Shown: positions 17,345 through 26,640, counted from the first letter of the stretch. The stretch: DNA of 64,000 bases from Mucilaginibacter sp. MD40 (GCF_002288635.1 NZ_NRSW01000001.1:1134071-1198070); one strand, 5' to 3'. Translations and numbers: made by a program. Notes: generated by a model not told the origin, from the sequence alone.

Positions 17345-17861
17345 TGTACAAAATACCGATGCACCGGTAACCTTTACGCCGGAGCTGCTGGGCAAATTTG
17401 CCGAAATTGTTGCCCGTTATCCTGAAGGAAAACAGAAATCGGCGCTATTGCCGATTCTGCACCTGGTGCAGGCCGAGTTTGGCTGGGTAAGCGCGCCTGC
17501 TATGGATAAGGTTGCTGAATACCTGGACATACAACCTATTGAGGTTTACGAGGTGGCAACGTTTTATACCATGTATTTTTTAAAGCCGCAAGGCAAATAC
17601 ATGTTAGAGGTTTGCCGTACAGGCCCATGTGAAATTGTTGGCGCTACGCCGATAATGGAACATATAGAAAAAACTCTTGGCGTTAAAGAAGGTGATGTTA
17701 CTCCCGATGGCTTATTTAGCTGGAGAGGTGTAGAGTGCCTTGCTGCCTGCGGTTATGGCCCTGTATTGCAAATTGGCCCTGAATATACTTTCTACGAAAA
17801 TTTAACAACCGAATCGGTTGATAAACTGATAAGTGATTTAAAAGGAAAGGCGAACAATTAA
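17337..17861 (+). CDS. nuoE: NADH-quinone oxidoreductase subunit E
   Basis: 174 residues; the thioredoxin-like 24-kDa subunit with the 2Fe-2S cluster N1a. Ligand cysteines are in CRTGPC and in CLAACGYGP. It starts inside the end of nuoD (8-base overlap) and ends 1 base before nuoF. Confidence 0.97.
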   Translation: MLSVQNTDAPVTFTPELLGKFAEIVARYPEGKQKSALLPILHLVQAEFGWVSAPAMDKVAEYLDIQPIEVYEVATFYTMYFLKPQGKYMLEVCRTGPCEIVGATPIMEHIEKTLGVKEGDVTPDGLFSWRGVECLAACGYGPVLQIGPEYTFYENLTTESVDKLISDLKGKANN

Positions 17862-17862
17862 A

Positions 17863-19227
17863 ATGGGACGCAAACTTTTACTTGAACATATAAATGTACC
17901 CGGCATCAATACCTTTGATGTATACCGTTCAAAAGGCGGCTATGCATCGGTAGAAAAGGCCCTTAAAACTCTTTCGCCTGATGATGTGGTAGAAGAGGTA
18001 AAAAAGTCGGGCTTGCGCGGCCGTGGTGGCGCGGGTTTCCCTACGGGTATGAAATGGAGCTTTTTGGCCAAGCCTGAAGGCGTACCTCGTTACCTGGTTT
18101 GCAATGGCGACGAGTCTGAACCCGGTACTTTCAAAGACCGTTATTTAATGACCCACATCCCTCACTTATTGATTGAGGGGATGATCGTAGCCAGCTACGC
18201 TTTAGGTGCGAATACGTCATACATCTACCTGCGAGGTGAGATGATGCCGCAGATCCGCATACTGGAAAGAGCTATCGCGGAAGCTAAGAATGCGGGCTTT
18301 TTGGGTAAAAACATTTTAGGCACCGGTTACGATCTGGAACTATATGTGCAGCCGGGTGGCGGTGCTTACATATGTGGTGAAGAAACCGCCTTGTTAGAAT
18401 CGTTGGAAGGTAAACGTGGTAACCCACGTATTAAACCACCATTCCCGGCTATTGCGGGTTTATATGGCTGCCCTACAGTGGTAAACAACGTTGAATCGAT
18501 AGCGGCTGTAGTGCCGATCATTAACCACGGTGGCGATGAATACGCTAAAATAGGCATCGGCCGTAGTACAGGTACCAAGCTCATTTCTGCTGGTGGTAAC
18601 CTAAAGCGCCCGGGTGTTTACGAGATAGAATTAGGTGTTACTGTTGAGGATTTTATCTATGGCGATGATTATTGCCAGGGTATTGCCAACGGCAAACGTT
18701 TAAAAGCGGTTGTTGCCGGTGGTTCATCAGTACCTATCCTGCCTGCTAACCTCATCTTGAAGACCATTAACAACGAAGCCCGTTTAATGACTTACGAGTC
18801 GTTGTCTGATGGTGGTTTCGCAACCGGTACCATGTTAGGCTCGGGTGGTTTTATCGCTTATGACGAAGACCAGTGTATTGTTCGTAACACCTGGAACTTT
18901 GCCCGTTTCTATCACCACGAAAGCTGTGGGCAGTGTTCGCCATGCCGCGAGGGTACAGGATGGATGGAAAAAGTATTGCACCGCCTGGAATTTGGTCACG
19001 GTAAAATGAGCGACATGGACCTGCTGGTTGATGTAAGCAAGAAAATAGAAGGTAATACGATTTGTCCGCTGGGTGACGCGGCAGCATGGCCTGTAGCCAG
19101 TGCCATACGCCACTTTAGGGACGAGTTTGAGTGGCACGTAACTAATCCGTCTGTAGCTTTAACAAGCAATTACGGTTTGGCACATTACGCGGATCCGCTG
19201 CCGGTATTGGAGAAAGCGGAAGTTTAA
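17863..19227 (+). CDS. nuoF: NADH-quinone oxidoreductase subunit F
   Basis: 454 residues; the 51-kDa subunit that binds NADH and FMN and carries cluster N3. Motifs in order: [16 protein letters not shown] (flavin/NADH site), [31 protein letters not shown] and the cluster ligands [15 protein letters not shown] with a distant Cys in NTICPLGD. It is followed not by nuoG but by a four-helix-bundle gene. Confidence 0.98.
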   Translation: MGRKLLLEHINVPGINTFDVYRSKGGYASVEKALKTLSPDDVVEEVKKSGLRGRGGAGFPTGMKWSFLAKPEGVPRYLVCNGDESEPGTFKDRYLMTHIPHLLIEGMIVASYALGANTSYIYLRGEMMPQIRILERAIAEAKNAGFLGKNILGTGYDLELYVQPGGGAYICGEETALLESLEGKRGNPRIKPPFPAIAGLYGCPTVVNNVESIAAVVPIINHGGDEYAKIGIGRSTGTKLISAGGNLKRPGVYEIELGVTVEDFIYGDDYCQGIANGKRLKAVVAGGSSVPILPANLILKTINNEARLMTYESLSDGGFATGTMLGSGGFIAYDEDQCIVRNTWNFARFYHHESCGQCSPCREGTGWMEKVLHRLEFGHGKMSDMDLLVDVSKKIEGNTICPLGDAAAWPVASAIRHFRDEFEWHVTNPSVALTSNYGLAHYADPLPVLEKAEV

Positions 19228-19238
19228 TTGTAAGTCAA

Positions 19239-19261
19239 AATTCAAAAGTAAAAATTCAAAA
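19239..19261. repeat. Left arm of the AT-rich inverted repeat framing the four-helix-bundle gene
   Basis: This 23-base stretch (AATTCAAAAG... to TTCAAAA) matches the reverse complement of 19662-19684 at 21 of 23 positions. Further related TCAAAA units extend outward on the left and inward on the right. Confidence 0.75.
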
Positions 19262-19273
19262 TAGGAAAGCAAC

Positions 19274-19627
19274 TTGAGCGAAAAGCCGTATGACATCAAA
19301 CAGCGATGTTACCAGTTCTCAAAAGAGATCATGCTTTTTATCTCAAATGCCAGGTATGACAGAATTTACTTTTCAGTATTTGATCAGTTACTAAGAAGCG
19401 GTACCTCAATTGGTGCCAATATAATTGAAGCGAAATCTGGTAGTTCGACGAAAGATTTTAGGAACTTTTATAACATAGCTCTTAAATCGGCGAACGAAAC
19501 AAAGTACTGGATATGTTTGATAAGGGACACGATCTTATTAGACGAGAAGGAGAAGCTAAACAAGTTGTTGAACGAAGCCGATGAGATTTCAAAGATCATC
19601 GCTTCGATAATCATCAACCTTAAGTAA
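19274..19627 (+). CDS. Four-helix-bundle protein (23S rRNA intervening-sequence type)
   Basis: 117 residues, beginning at a TTG (19274) preceded by AGGAAAG, an unusually good ribosome binding site for this genome; no in-frame ATG exists. The family signature is clear: LRSGTSIGANIIEAKSG at about 41-57, then KDFRNFYNIALKSANETKYW at about 61-80. Such proteins were first seen encoded in intervening sequences of 23S rRNA genes, and relatives include Avd of diversity-generating retroelements; their biochemical role is unknown. It lies between nuoF and nuoG, where no complex I subunit is expected, framed by AT-rich inverted repeats, and is likely a late insertion tolerated by the operon. Confidence 0.9.
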   Translation: MSEKPYDIKQRCYQFSKEIMLFISNARYDRIYFSVFDQLLRSGTSIGANIIEAKSGSSTKDFRNFYNIALKSANETKYWICLIRDTILLDEKEKLNKLLNEADEISKIIASIIINLK

Positions 19628-19661
19628 TAAAGGAATTATAAAAAGGATGAGAGTTTTTGAC

Positions 19662-19684
19662 TTTTGACTTTTTAATTTTGAATT
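19662..19684. repeat. Right arm of the AT-rich inverted repeat framing the four-helix-bundle gene
   Basis: Reverse complement of 19239-19261 with two mismatches; it ends 4 bases before the nuoG start codon. The arms lie 400 bases apart and enclose the gene completely. Confidence 0.75.
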
Positions 19685-19688
19685 TCAA

Positions 19689-20687
19689 ATGAAGGTTACA
19701 ATTGATAACATATCAATAGAAGTAGAAGCCGGGACCACCATCCTTAATGCCGCAAGGATGATAGGTGGTGACATTGTTCCGCCTGCTATGTGCTATTACT
19801 CAAAACTGCAGGGGAGTGGTGGTAAATGCCGCACCTGTTTGGTAAAAGTGAGCCAGGGTTCAGAGAAAGACCCGCGCCCTATGCCTAAACTGGTGGCCAG
19901 CTGCCGTACTACCGTAATGGATGGTATGGTGGTGCAAAACATTACTTCGCCTGAAGTAATTGAGGCACGTAAAGGCGTTGTGGAAATGCTTTTGATCAAT
20001 CACCCGCTGGATTGCCCTGTGTGCGACCAGGCCGGCGAATGCCACCTGCAAGACCTAGGCTACGAGCACGGTGCCGCAAAAACCCGATACGAGTTTGACC
20101 GACGCACATTTGAAAAGATAGACATTGGCGATAAGATACAACTGCACATGACGCGTTGTATACTTTGCTACCGTTGTGTTTTCACTGCCGATCAGATCAC
20201 CGATCACCGTATCCATGGTATTTTAAACCGTGGCGATCATTCAGAAATATCAACCTACATCCAAAAAGCCGTTGATAACGACTTTAGCGGTAACGTAATT
20301 GACGTTTGCCCGGTAGGAGCGTTAACTGATAAAACTTTCCGCTTTAAAAATCGTGTTTGGTTCACAAAACCGGTTGAAGCACACCGCGATTGCGAAACAG
20401 AAGGCTGCTGCGGTAAAGTTACCCTTTGGTACAAAGGTGAGGATGTTATCCGCGTAACCGGCCGCAAAGATGAGTATGGCGAAGTAGAAGAATTTATCTG
20501 CAACACCTGCCGCTTTGATAAAAAGAAAACTGCTGATTGGGTAATTGAAGGCCCGCGCAAGGTTTCAAACAAATCGGTTATCAGCGCTAACCACTACGAA
20601 ACGCTAAAACCGCTTCCGGTTGTTAAAACCAACCCGCTGTTGCAGGAAGCAAATAAAGAACAATTTGAAAGGGAGACACGCCTGTAA
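19689..20687 (+). CDS. nuoG: Short NADH-quinone oxidoreductase subunit G (Fe-S part only)
   Basis: 332 residues, compared with about 900 in E. coli NuoG. The N-terminal ferredoxin-like domain has the 2Fe-2S ligands Cys35, Cys47, Cys50 and Cys72. The next domain has His105, Cys109, Cys112 and Cys118, then Cys157, Cys160, Cys163 and Cys207 for two 4Fe-4S clusters. Further cysteines at 235, 240/241, 271 and 274 could hold one more centre. The molybdopterin-oxidoreductase-like C-terminal domain is absent. The gene ends cleanly and overlaps nuoH by one base, so this looks like a lineage form, not a truncation. Confidence 0.93.
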   Translation: MKVTIDNISIEVEAGTTILNAARMIGGDIVPPAMCYYSKLQGSGGKCRTCLVKVSQGSEKDPRPMPKLVASCRTTVMDGMVVQNITSPEVIEARKGVVEMLLINHPLDCPVCDQAGECHLQDLGYEHGAAKTRYEFDRRTFEKIDIGDKIQLHMTRCILCYRCVFTADQITDHRIHGILNRGDHSEISTYIQKAVDNDFSGNVIDVCPVGALTDKTFRFKNRVWFTKPVEAHRDCETEGCCGKVTLWYKGEDVIRVTGRKDEYGEVEEFICNTCRFDKKKTADWVIEGPRKVSNKSVISANHYETLKPLPVVKTNPLLQEANKEQFERETRL

Positions 20688-21727
20688 TGGAACTGATAGA
20701 CCTGCTAATTAAGATCGCACTCATCATTGTAATATTTGTGATAAGCCTGGTAGTAGCCATGTACTCTACCTATGCTGAGCGTAAGATCGCGGCATTTTTC
20801 CAGGATAGGGTTGGCCCTAACCGTGCAGGCCCATGGGGTATTTTACAACCCCTTGCCGATGGTGGTAAAATGTTCCTGAAAGAAGAGATCATCCCAACCA
20901 ACGCTACAGGTTTCCTGTTCATTGTAGGCCCTTCGCTGGCTATATTAACAGCATGTATCGGTTCGGCAGTTATTCCATGGGGGCAAAACCTGGAGATTGG
21001 CGGCCGTGTGATCCCGCTGCAGGTTACCGATATCAACGTAGGCATCCTCTACATCTTTGGTGTAGTATCATTAGGTGTTTACGGCATCATGATTGGTGGC
21101 TGGGCATCAAATAACAAATACTCGTTGTTAGGCGCTATTCGCGCTGCATCACAAAACATCAGCTACGAAATTTCAATGGGCCTTTCTATCATCGCTTTGC
21201 TGATGGTAACAGGCACTTTAAGCCTTGGCGAAATTGCTAAACAACAGCACGGTTTCTGGGCTGATGGTTATTTCAGTTGGAACGTATTTAAACAACCTTT
21301 GGGCTTCCTGCTGTTCATTGTGTGTGCCTTTGCGGAAACCAACCGTTCACCTTTCGACTTACCCGAGTGTGAGACCGAGCTGGTGGGTGGTTACCACACC
21401 GAGTACTCGTCAATGAAGTTGGGTTTCTACCTGTTTGCAGAGTATATCAACATGTTCATTTCATCGGCAGTTATGGCTACGCTTTACTTTGGCGGTTATA
21501 ACTTCCCTTTTATGGATCTGATACACTCGCCAAACCTGGTTGCCATATTGGGCGTGGTTGCATTGTTCATTAAAATATTCATGTTCATCTTCTTCTTTAT
21601 GTGGGTACGCTGGACCCTTCCGCGTTTCCGCTATGACCAGTTGATGGACTTGGGCTGGAAAACACTTATTCCGCTGGCTATCGCCAACATTGTGTTGACC
21701 GGTATATTTATGACATTTTTTAAATAG
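20687..21727 (+). CDS. nuoH: NADH-quinone oxidoreductase subunit H
   Basis: 346 residues with about eight membrane helices. NuoH forms the quinone-access chamber where the peripheral arm meets the membrane arm. Recognised motifs are YAERKIAAFFQDRVGPNRAG near residue 30, CAFAETNRSPFDLPECETEL near 220 and WVRWTLPRFRYDQLMDLGWK near 305. Start overlaps the nuoG stop by one base. Confidence 0.98.
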   Translation: MELIDLLIKIALIIVIFVISLVVAMYSTYAERKIAAFFQDRVGPNRAGPWGILQPLADGGKMFLKEEIIPTNATGFLFIVGPSLAILTACIGSAVIPWGQNLEIGGRVIPLQVTDINVGILYIFGVVSLGVYGIMIGGWASNNKYSLLGAIRAASQNISYEISMGLSIIALLMVTGTLSLGEIAKQQHGFWADGYFSWNVFKQPLGFLLFIVCAFAETNRSPFDLPECETELVGGYHTEYSSMKLGFYLFAEYINMFISSAVMATLYFGGYNFPFMDLIHSPNLVAILGVVALFIKIFMFIFFFMWVRWTLPRFRYDQLMDLGWKTLIPLAIANIVLTGIFMTFFK

Positions 21728-21743
21728 AGAAGGATTTTAATTA

Positions 21744-22241
21744 ATGGAATCATTAAGTAATAAAAAGAAGCAATTAGAGATAAAGCCGCTTAATTTTTGG
21801 GAGCGTGCTTACCTGCCTGCTATCGCAAAAGGGCTCTCTATCACCATGAGCCACTTTTTTAAAAAGCCGGTGACCATTAAGTATCCCGAAGAAAAGCGTG
21901 AGTTCTCTGAAAACTTCCGTGGCATGCACTCGCTTAAACGTGATGAGCAGGGCCGCGAACGTTGTACGGCTTGCGGTCTTTGCGCACTATCGTGCCCGGC
22001 AGAGGCGATAACCATGACGGCTGCTGAGCGCCAGAAAGGCGAAGAACATTTATATCGCGAAGAAAAGTATGCCGCGGTTTACGAGATAAACATGCTGCGC
22101 TGCATCTTCTGCGGATTATGTGAAGAGGCATGCCCAAAAGAGGCGATCTATCTGGACGGCGATATTGTACCATCAGATTACCTGCGTAAGGATTTTATAT
22201 ACGGTAAAGACAAATTAGTAGAAGCACCTTTAAATCAATAA
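21744..22241 (+). CDS. nuoI: NADH-quinone oxidoreductase subunit I
   Basis: 165 residues; the ferredoxin-like subunit with two 4Fe-4S clusters (N6a and N6b). The ligand sets are CTACGLCALSCP and CIFCGLCEEACP. It lies 16 bases after nuoH. A 59-base gap with a hairpin separates it from nuoJ. Confidence 0.98.
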   Translation: MESLSNKKKQLEIKPLNFWERAYLPAIAKGLSITMSHFFKKPVTIKYPEEKREFSENFRGMHSLKRDEQGRERCTACGLCALSCPAEAITMTAAERQKGEEHLYREEKYAAVYEINMLRCIFCGLCEEACPKEAIYLDGDIVPSDYLRKDFIYGKDKLVEAPLNQ

Positions 22242-22251
22242 CCAAAGTTTT

Positions 22252-22285
22252 ATACCTTTGCCCAGCTTTTACGGGCAAAAGGTAT
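22252..22285 (+). promoter_or_regulatory. Hairpin with embedded -7 element between nuoI and nuoJ
   Basis: ATACCTTTGCCC (22252-22263) pairs with GGGCAAAAGGTAT (22273-22285), one bulged A, nine-base loop. The left arm includes TACCTTTG, an exact -7 match, 40 bases before the nuoJ start. The site could be an internal promoter, an mRNA-stability hairpin or both. Confidence 0.55.
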
Positions 22286-22300
22286 TTGTAAATATCAACC

Positions 22301-22807
22301 ATGAGTACATTTTACTTCATTGCGTTTTTATCCATATTTTTTTCAATACTGGTTATTTCTGCAAAAAACCCGGTACATAGCATCCTGTACCTGGTGCTTA
22401 CCTTTTTTACTTTTACCATTCATTATATTTTACTGAACGCCCAGTTCCTGGCTGTGGTAAACTTTATTGTTTACATGGGCGCTATATTGGTGTTGTTCCT
22501 GTATACACTCATGCTCATCAACTTGAATAAGGAGGCTGAGCCGGTTAAACCTTTCATGGTGAAGATAGCGGCGGTTTTTGGTGGTGGTATACTGGCGGTT
22601 GCGTTGGTATCGTCATTAAAGTTATTAGGCGTATCAGACCCCGTAGTGCTAAAGAACCCTGATCTCGGCCTGGTAAAAAACCTGGGGAAAGTATTATTTA
22701 ACGAATTTTTACTGCCTTTTGAAATATCATCCGTACTGCTGCTATCAGCAATGGTAGGCGCGGTATTGCTGGCAACTAAAGAGAAAGAACCTAAAGCAAC
22801 CATCTGA
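22301..22807 (+). CDS. nuoJ: NADH-quinone oxidoreductase subunit J
   Basis: 168 residues with five predicted membrane helices; a membrane subunit of complex I. The central helix region VNFIVYMGAILVLFLYTLML (about 47-66) is the most conserved part of the family. The stop overlaps the nuoK start by one base (TGATG). Confidence 0.95.
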   Translation: MSTFYFIAFLSIFFSILVISAKNPVHSILYLVLTFFTFTIHYILLNAQFLAVVNFIVYMGAILVLFLYTLMLINLNKEAEPVKPFMVKIAAVFGGGILAVALVSSLKLLGVSDPVVLKNPDLGLVKNLGKVLFNEFLLPFEISSVLLLSAMVGAVLLATKEKEPKATI

Positions 22808-23136
22808 TGGAAAGTTTAACCCGTACCATTCAAGCGGTTCCGCTTAATCACTACATATTTTTAAGCGCTATCATTTTTTCGATAGGTGTTATGGGCGTAT
22901 TGCTGCGTCGTAACGCTATTGTGATATTCATGTCGGTTGAGCTAATGCTTAACTCGGTTAACCTGTTGCTTACCGCTTTCTCAGTTTACCGCGGCGATGC
23001 GGCGGGTCAGGTTTTTGTATTTTTTATTATGGCGCTTGCCGCTGCCGAAGTTGCAGTAGGCCTGGCTATTATAGTAATGATATACCGTAACACCAATTCA
23101 ATAGATATCAACGTACTGAACAGGTTGAAATGGTAG
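22807..23136 (+). CDS. nuoK: NADH-quinone oxidoreductase subunit K
   Basis: 109 residues, three membrane helices. It has the conserved glutamates of the membrane arm in IFMSVELMLNSVNLLL (Glu near 45) and ALAAAEVAVGLAI (Glu near 79), and resembles the MrpC antiporter subunit. A repeat-filled 100-base gap follows before nuoL. Confidence 0.97.
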   Translation: MESLTRTIQAVPLNHYIFLSAIIFSIGVMGVLLRRNAIVIFMSVELMLNSVNLLLTAFSVYRGDAAGQVFVFFIMALAAAEVAVGLAIIVMIYRNTNSIDINVLNRLKW

Positions 23137-23137
23137 A

Positions 23138-23226
23138 AGCCCCCAGCTCCCTAAAGGGGGAGTAGGAGAGCAACAATAAATAACGAACAACAAACTTCTG
23201 TTCCCCCTTTAGGGGGTTAGGGGGCA
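23138..23226. repeat. GC-rich inverted repeat inside the nuo operon
   Basis: Left arm 23138-23162 and right arm 23200-23226 are imperfect inverted copies of the element GCCCCCTAACCCCCTAAAGG, each with its own TAAAGGGGGA core. It fills most of the gap between nuoK and nuoL and would form a long hairpin in the mRNA. Confidence 0.8.
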
Positions 23227-23236
23227 TTAGACTTAT

Positions 23237-25141
23237 ATGGACAAAATTATCTGGCTTATTCCTGTACTACCCTTAGCCGGTTTTATTATCAACGGCCTTG
23301 GTCGCAACGCTTTGTCAAAAGGTGTTATTGGCACCATTGGTAGTTTGCTTGTACTGGCATCATTTGGTATAAGCGTTGCTACATTTTTCCAGGTTAAATC
23401 AACCGGTGTACCTGTAAACGTTCAGCTTTTTGATTGGATTAGCGTTGGTACGTTTCACATCCAGATGGCTTTCCTGATAGATCAGTTGAGTGCCATTATG
23501 CTGCTGATCATCACAGGTGTTGGTTTCCTGATCCACCTGTATTCGGTAGGTTACATGCATGACGATGCTGGCTTTGGTAAGTTCTTTGCTTATTTAAACC
23601 TGTTCGTATTCTTTATGCTGCTGCTGGTGATGGGCAGCAACTACGTAGTTATGTTCATTGGCTGGGAAGGCGTAGGTTTATGTTCATACTTGCTGATCGG
23701 TTTCTGGTATACCAACCCAAGTTATGCAGATGCGGCCAAGAAAGCCTTTATCATGAACCGTATAGGCGACTTAGGTTTCCTTTTAGGTATATTCCTGCTG
23801 ATGGATCAGTTTGGCAGTGTTGCTTATGCTGACATTTTCCCTAAAGCGGCAGGTGCTGTAGCGCACGGTGCTCCAATAGTACTCATCACCATGTTATTGT
23901 TTGTGGGCGCGGTAGGTAAATCGGCACAGTTGCCATTATTTACCTGGCTGCCCGATGCGATGGCCGGCCCAACCCCGGTATCTGCTTTGATACACGCCGC
24001 AACCATGGTTACCGCTGGTATCTATATGATAGCACGCTCAAACATCCTGTTTACGCTGGCCCCAACAACCATGGAAGTTATTGCCATTGTTGGGTTGGCT
24101 ACGGCAGCATTCGCGGCATTAATCGCGTTAACACAAACGGATATAAAAAAGGTACTGGCTTACTCAACCGTTTCTCAGTTGGGTTACATGTTTTTGGGTT
24201 TAGGCGTTGGTGCTTACACCGGAGCATTCTTCCACGTATTAACGCATGCGTTCTTTAAAGCGTTACTGTTCTTGGGTGCAGGTTCTGTTATCCATGCCAT
24301 GAGTGGTGAGCAGGATATGCGTAAAATGGGCGGTTTAAAAGGTAAGATCAAAACTACCTTTATCACTATGTTGATTGGTACTATTGCCATAGCGGGTATT
24401 CCGCCATTCTCGGGCTTTTTCTCTAAAGACGAAATTTTAGCTGCCGCATTCGCGCACAGCACCGTATTTTATGTAATAGGTGTTATCACCGCAGGTTTAA
24501 CCTCATTCTATATGTTCAGGATGATGTACCTGACCTTCTGGGGTAAGTTCCGCGGTACACACGAGCAGGAACACCACCTGCACGAGTCGCCTGCTAACAT
24601 GACCATCCCCTTGATCATATTAGCCATCCTTTCGGCTATCGCCGGAGTTATTGGTGTACCTGCCGTATTGGGTGGCCATCACGAATTAGGCGCTTTCCTT
24701 GCACCGGTATTCGAGGGCTCTACCAAATTATTAGGCGAGCACGAGCTAAGCCACAACACCGAGTGGATATTGATGGGCACATCGGTATTGATCGCTTTGG
24801 CGGCAATGGGATATGCCTATAGCAAATATGTTTCTGGCGCGCAGGTGCCGGTAGCTGATGAAGAAGAACGCCCGGCGTTAACCAACCTGTCATACCACAA
24901 ATTTTACGTTGATGAACTGTATGATAAATTGATACGCAAGCCGCTTGATTCGCTTTCAGTATTCTTACACCGCGTGGTTGAACAGTTGGGTATTGATGGT
25001 TTTGTAAATGGTTTGGGTAAAGGCACATTAGAAACCAGCAAGGGCTTGCGTTTGCTGCAAACAGGGAACGTAGGTTTCTATATATTCATGATGGTGATAG
25101 GCATCATCGGTATTTTGGTTTATAGTTTAGTTAAAATATAA
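23237..25141 (+). CDS. nuoL: NADH-quinone oxidoreductase subunit L
   Basis: 634 residues, a proton-pumping antiporter-like subunit with about 16 membrane helices and the long lateral amphipathic helix expected near the C-terminus. Conserved parts include FIGWEGVGLCSYLLIGFWY, KSAQLPLFTWLPDAMAGPTP and DIKKVLAYSTVSQLGYM. The start is an ATG 11 bases after the repeat element. Confidence 0.97.
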   Translation: MDKIIWLIPVLPLAGFIINGLGRNALSKGVIGTIGSLLVLASFGISVATFFQVKSTGVPVNVQLFDWISVGTFHIQMAFLIDQLSAIMLLIITGVGFLIHLYSVGYMHDDAGFGKFFAYLNLFVFFMLLLVMGSNYVVMFIGWEGVGLCSYLLIGFWYTNPSYADAAKKAFIMNRIGDLGFLLGIFLLMDQFGSVAYADIFPKAAGAVAHGAPIVLITMLLFVGAVGKSAQLPLFTWLPDAMAGPTPVSALIHAATMVTAGIYMIARSNILFTLAPTTMEVIAIVGLATAAFAALIALTQTDIKKVLAYSTVSQLGYMFLGLGVGAYTGAFFHVLTHAFFKALLFLGAGSVIHAMSGEQDMRKMGGLKGKIKTTFITMLIGTIAIAGIPPFSGFFSKDEILAAAFAHSTVFYVIGVITAGLTSFYMFRMMYLTFWGKFRGTHEQEHHLHESPANMTIPLIILAILSAIAGVIGVPAVLGGHHELGAFLAPVFEGSTKLLGEHELSHNTEWILMGTSVLIALAAMGYAYSKYVSGAQVPVADEEERPALTNLSYHKFYVDELYDKLIRKPLDSLSVFLHRVVEQLGIDGFVNGLGKGTLETSKGLRLLQTGNVGFYIFMMVIGIIGILVYSLVKI

Positions 25142-25164
25142 GCGCATAGCGTTTAACATACAAA

Positions 25165-26631
25165 ATGACGGTTAGCATTTTAATATTTTTACCGATAGTA
25201 GCAGCAATACTAACGCTGTTTTTTAAGAATGAGGCAGCTAAGCATGCCGCTTTATTTTTCTCGGTGGTTGAGCTGGGCATAGTTGCTTACTTTGTTTCAG
25301 GGTTTGTACCTAACGCAACGGTACAATACGTGATTGATACTCCATGGATCCCGCAGATGGGGGTATACTTTAGTGCCGGTATTGACGGGATAAGTATGGT
25401 GATGGTATTGCTCACCACCATATTGGTACCGCTGATCATCCTGAGTACATATCAGCATGAGTATAAAAACGCTAAAGCTATCTACGCGCTCATCTTATTT
25501 ATGCAGGCCGGTTTGTTAACCGTATTTACCGCGCTTGATGGCTTCTTGTTCTACGTTGGCTGGGAAGCTGCGCTGATCCCTATCTATTTTATCTGCGCGC
25601 TTTGGGGCGGCGAGAACCGTATACGTGTAAACATCAAATTCTTTATCTATACGTTTGCCGGTTCGTTATTTATGCTGCTGGCTATCATTTACCTGTACCT
25701 GCAAACCCCAAATAAGGTTTACGATGTACATGCTTTTTATGAACTGAGCCTCAATATGAAACAACAGACCTGGATATTCTGGGGCTTTTTTATCGCATTT
25801 GCTATTAAAATGCCGGTATTCCCTTTCCATACCTGGCAACCTGATACTTATACTGAAGCACCTACCGCAGGTACTATGATGCTTTCGGGCATTATGCTAA
25901 AAATGGGTATTTACGGTGTAATACGCTGGTTAATACCTAATGCTCCAATTGGCTTTTTGAAAATGGAATACGTGGTATTGTTGTTATCGGTAGCCGGCAT
26001 TGTTTACGCTTCAATTATCGCGTTTAAGCAAAAAGATGGCAAACGCCTGGTAGCTTATTCGTCTATAGCACACGTTGGCCTTATCGCGGCCGGTATATTT
26101 GCCTGGAGCATCCAGGGGTTACAGGGCGCCATGATACAAATGGTTAGTCATGGTATTAACGTAGTGGGCATGTTCTTCATTTGGGATATTATCAGCAGGC
26201 GTTTAGGTACGCGCGACATGAGTCAGCTGGGCGGTATCGCTAAAGTAGCTCCTCAATTTTCTATCGCTTTCCTTATTATCGTTTTAGGTACAGTAGCATT
26301 ACCATTAACCAATGGCTTTGTAGGCGAATTCCTGTTATTAAAAGGAGTATACAACTACACTATCGTATTTGCGACGGTGGCGGGCTTAACCATTATATTC
26401 GGTGCGGTTTACATGCTGCGCATGTACAAACAGGTTATGCAGGGGGAACTGAATGAGCTAACAGCTACTTTTACAGATATAAAAGGATCAGAGAAGCTGG
26501 TGCTGGGCATTATCTGCGCGTTAATAATTGTTATTGGTGTTTATCCGCAACCATTGCTGCATCTTTCTGAGGCATCGGTTACTAATTTGTTTCAAACAGT
26601 TTCGGCGAAATTTACAGCGGCGAAGTTTTAA
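25165..26631 (+). CDS. nuoM: NADH-quinone oxidoreductase subunit M
   Basis: 488 residues with about 14 membrane helices; second antiporter-like subunit. Motifs include FYVGWEAALIPIYF, KMPVFPFHTWQPDTYTEAPT and the KRLVAYSSIAHVGLI helix with the pump lysine region. 23 bases separate it from nuoL. Confidence 0.97.
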   Translation: MTVSILIFLPIVAAILTLFFKNEAAKHAALFFSVVELGIVAYFVSGFVPNATVQYVIDTPWIPQMGVYFSAGIDGISMVMVLLTTILVPLIILSTYQHEYKNAKAIYALILFMQAGLLTVFTALDGFLFYVGWEAALIPIYFICALWGGENRIRVNIKFFIYTFAGSLFMLLAIIYLYLQTPNKVYDVHAFYELSLNMKQQTWIFWGFFIAFAIKMPVFPFHTWQPDTYTEAPTAGTMMLSGIMLKMGIYGVIRWLIPNAPIGFLKMEYVVLLLSVAGIVYASIIAFKQKDGKRLVAYSSIAHVGLIAAGIFAWSIQGLQGAMIQMVSHGINVVGMFFIWDIISRRLGTRDMSQLGGIAKVAPQFSIAFLIIVLGTVALPLTNGFVGEFLLLKGVYNYTIVFATVAGLTIIFGAVYMLRMYKQVMQGELNELTATFTDIKGSEKLVLGIICALIIVIGVYPQPLLHLSEASVTNLFQTVSAKFTAAKF

Positions 26632-26640
26632 TATAGATAC

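Noticed and set aside
19274..19627. Interpreting the four-helix-bundle gene as part of a 23S rRNA gene or of a diversity-generating retroelement
   Set aside because: No rRNA sequence, reverse transcriptase or variable-repeat pair is present nearby.
19689..20687. NuoG as a truncated pseudogene
   Set aside because: The frame ends cleanly, overlaps nuoH by one base and keeps all the cluster ligands; no remnant of the missing domain follows.
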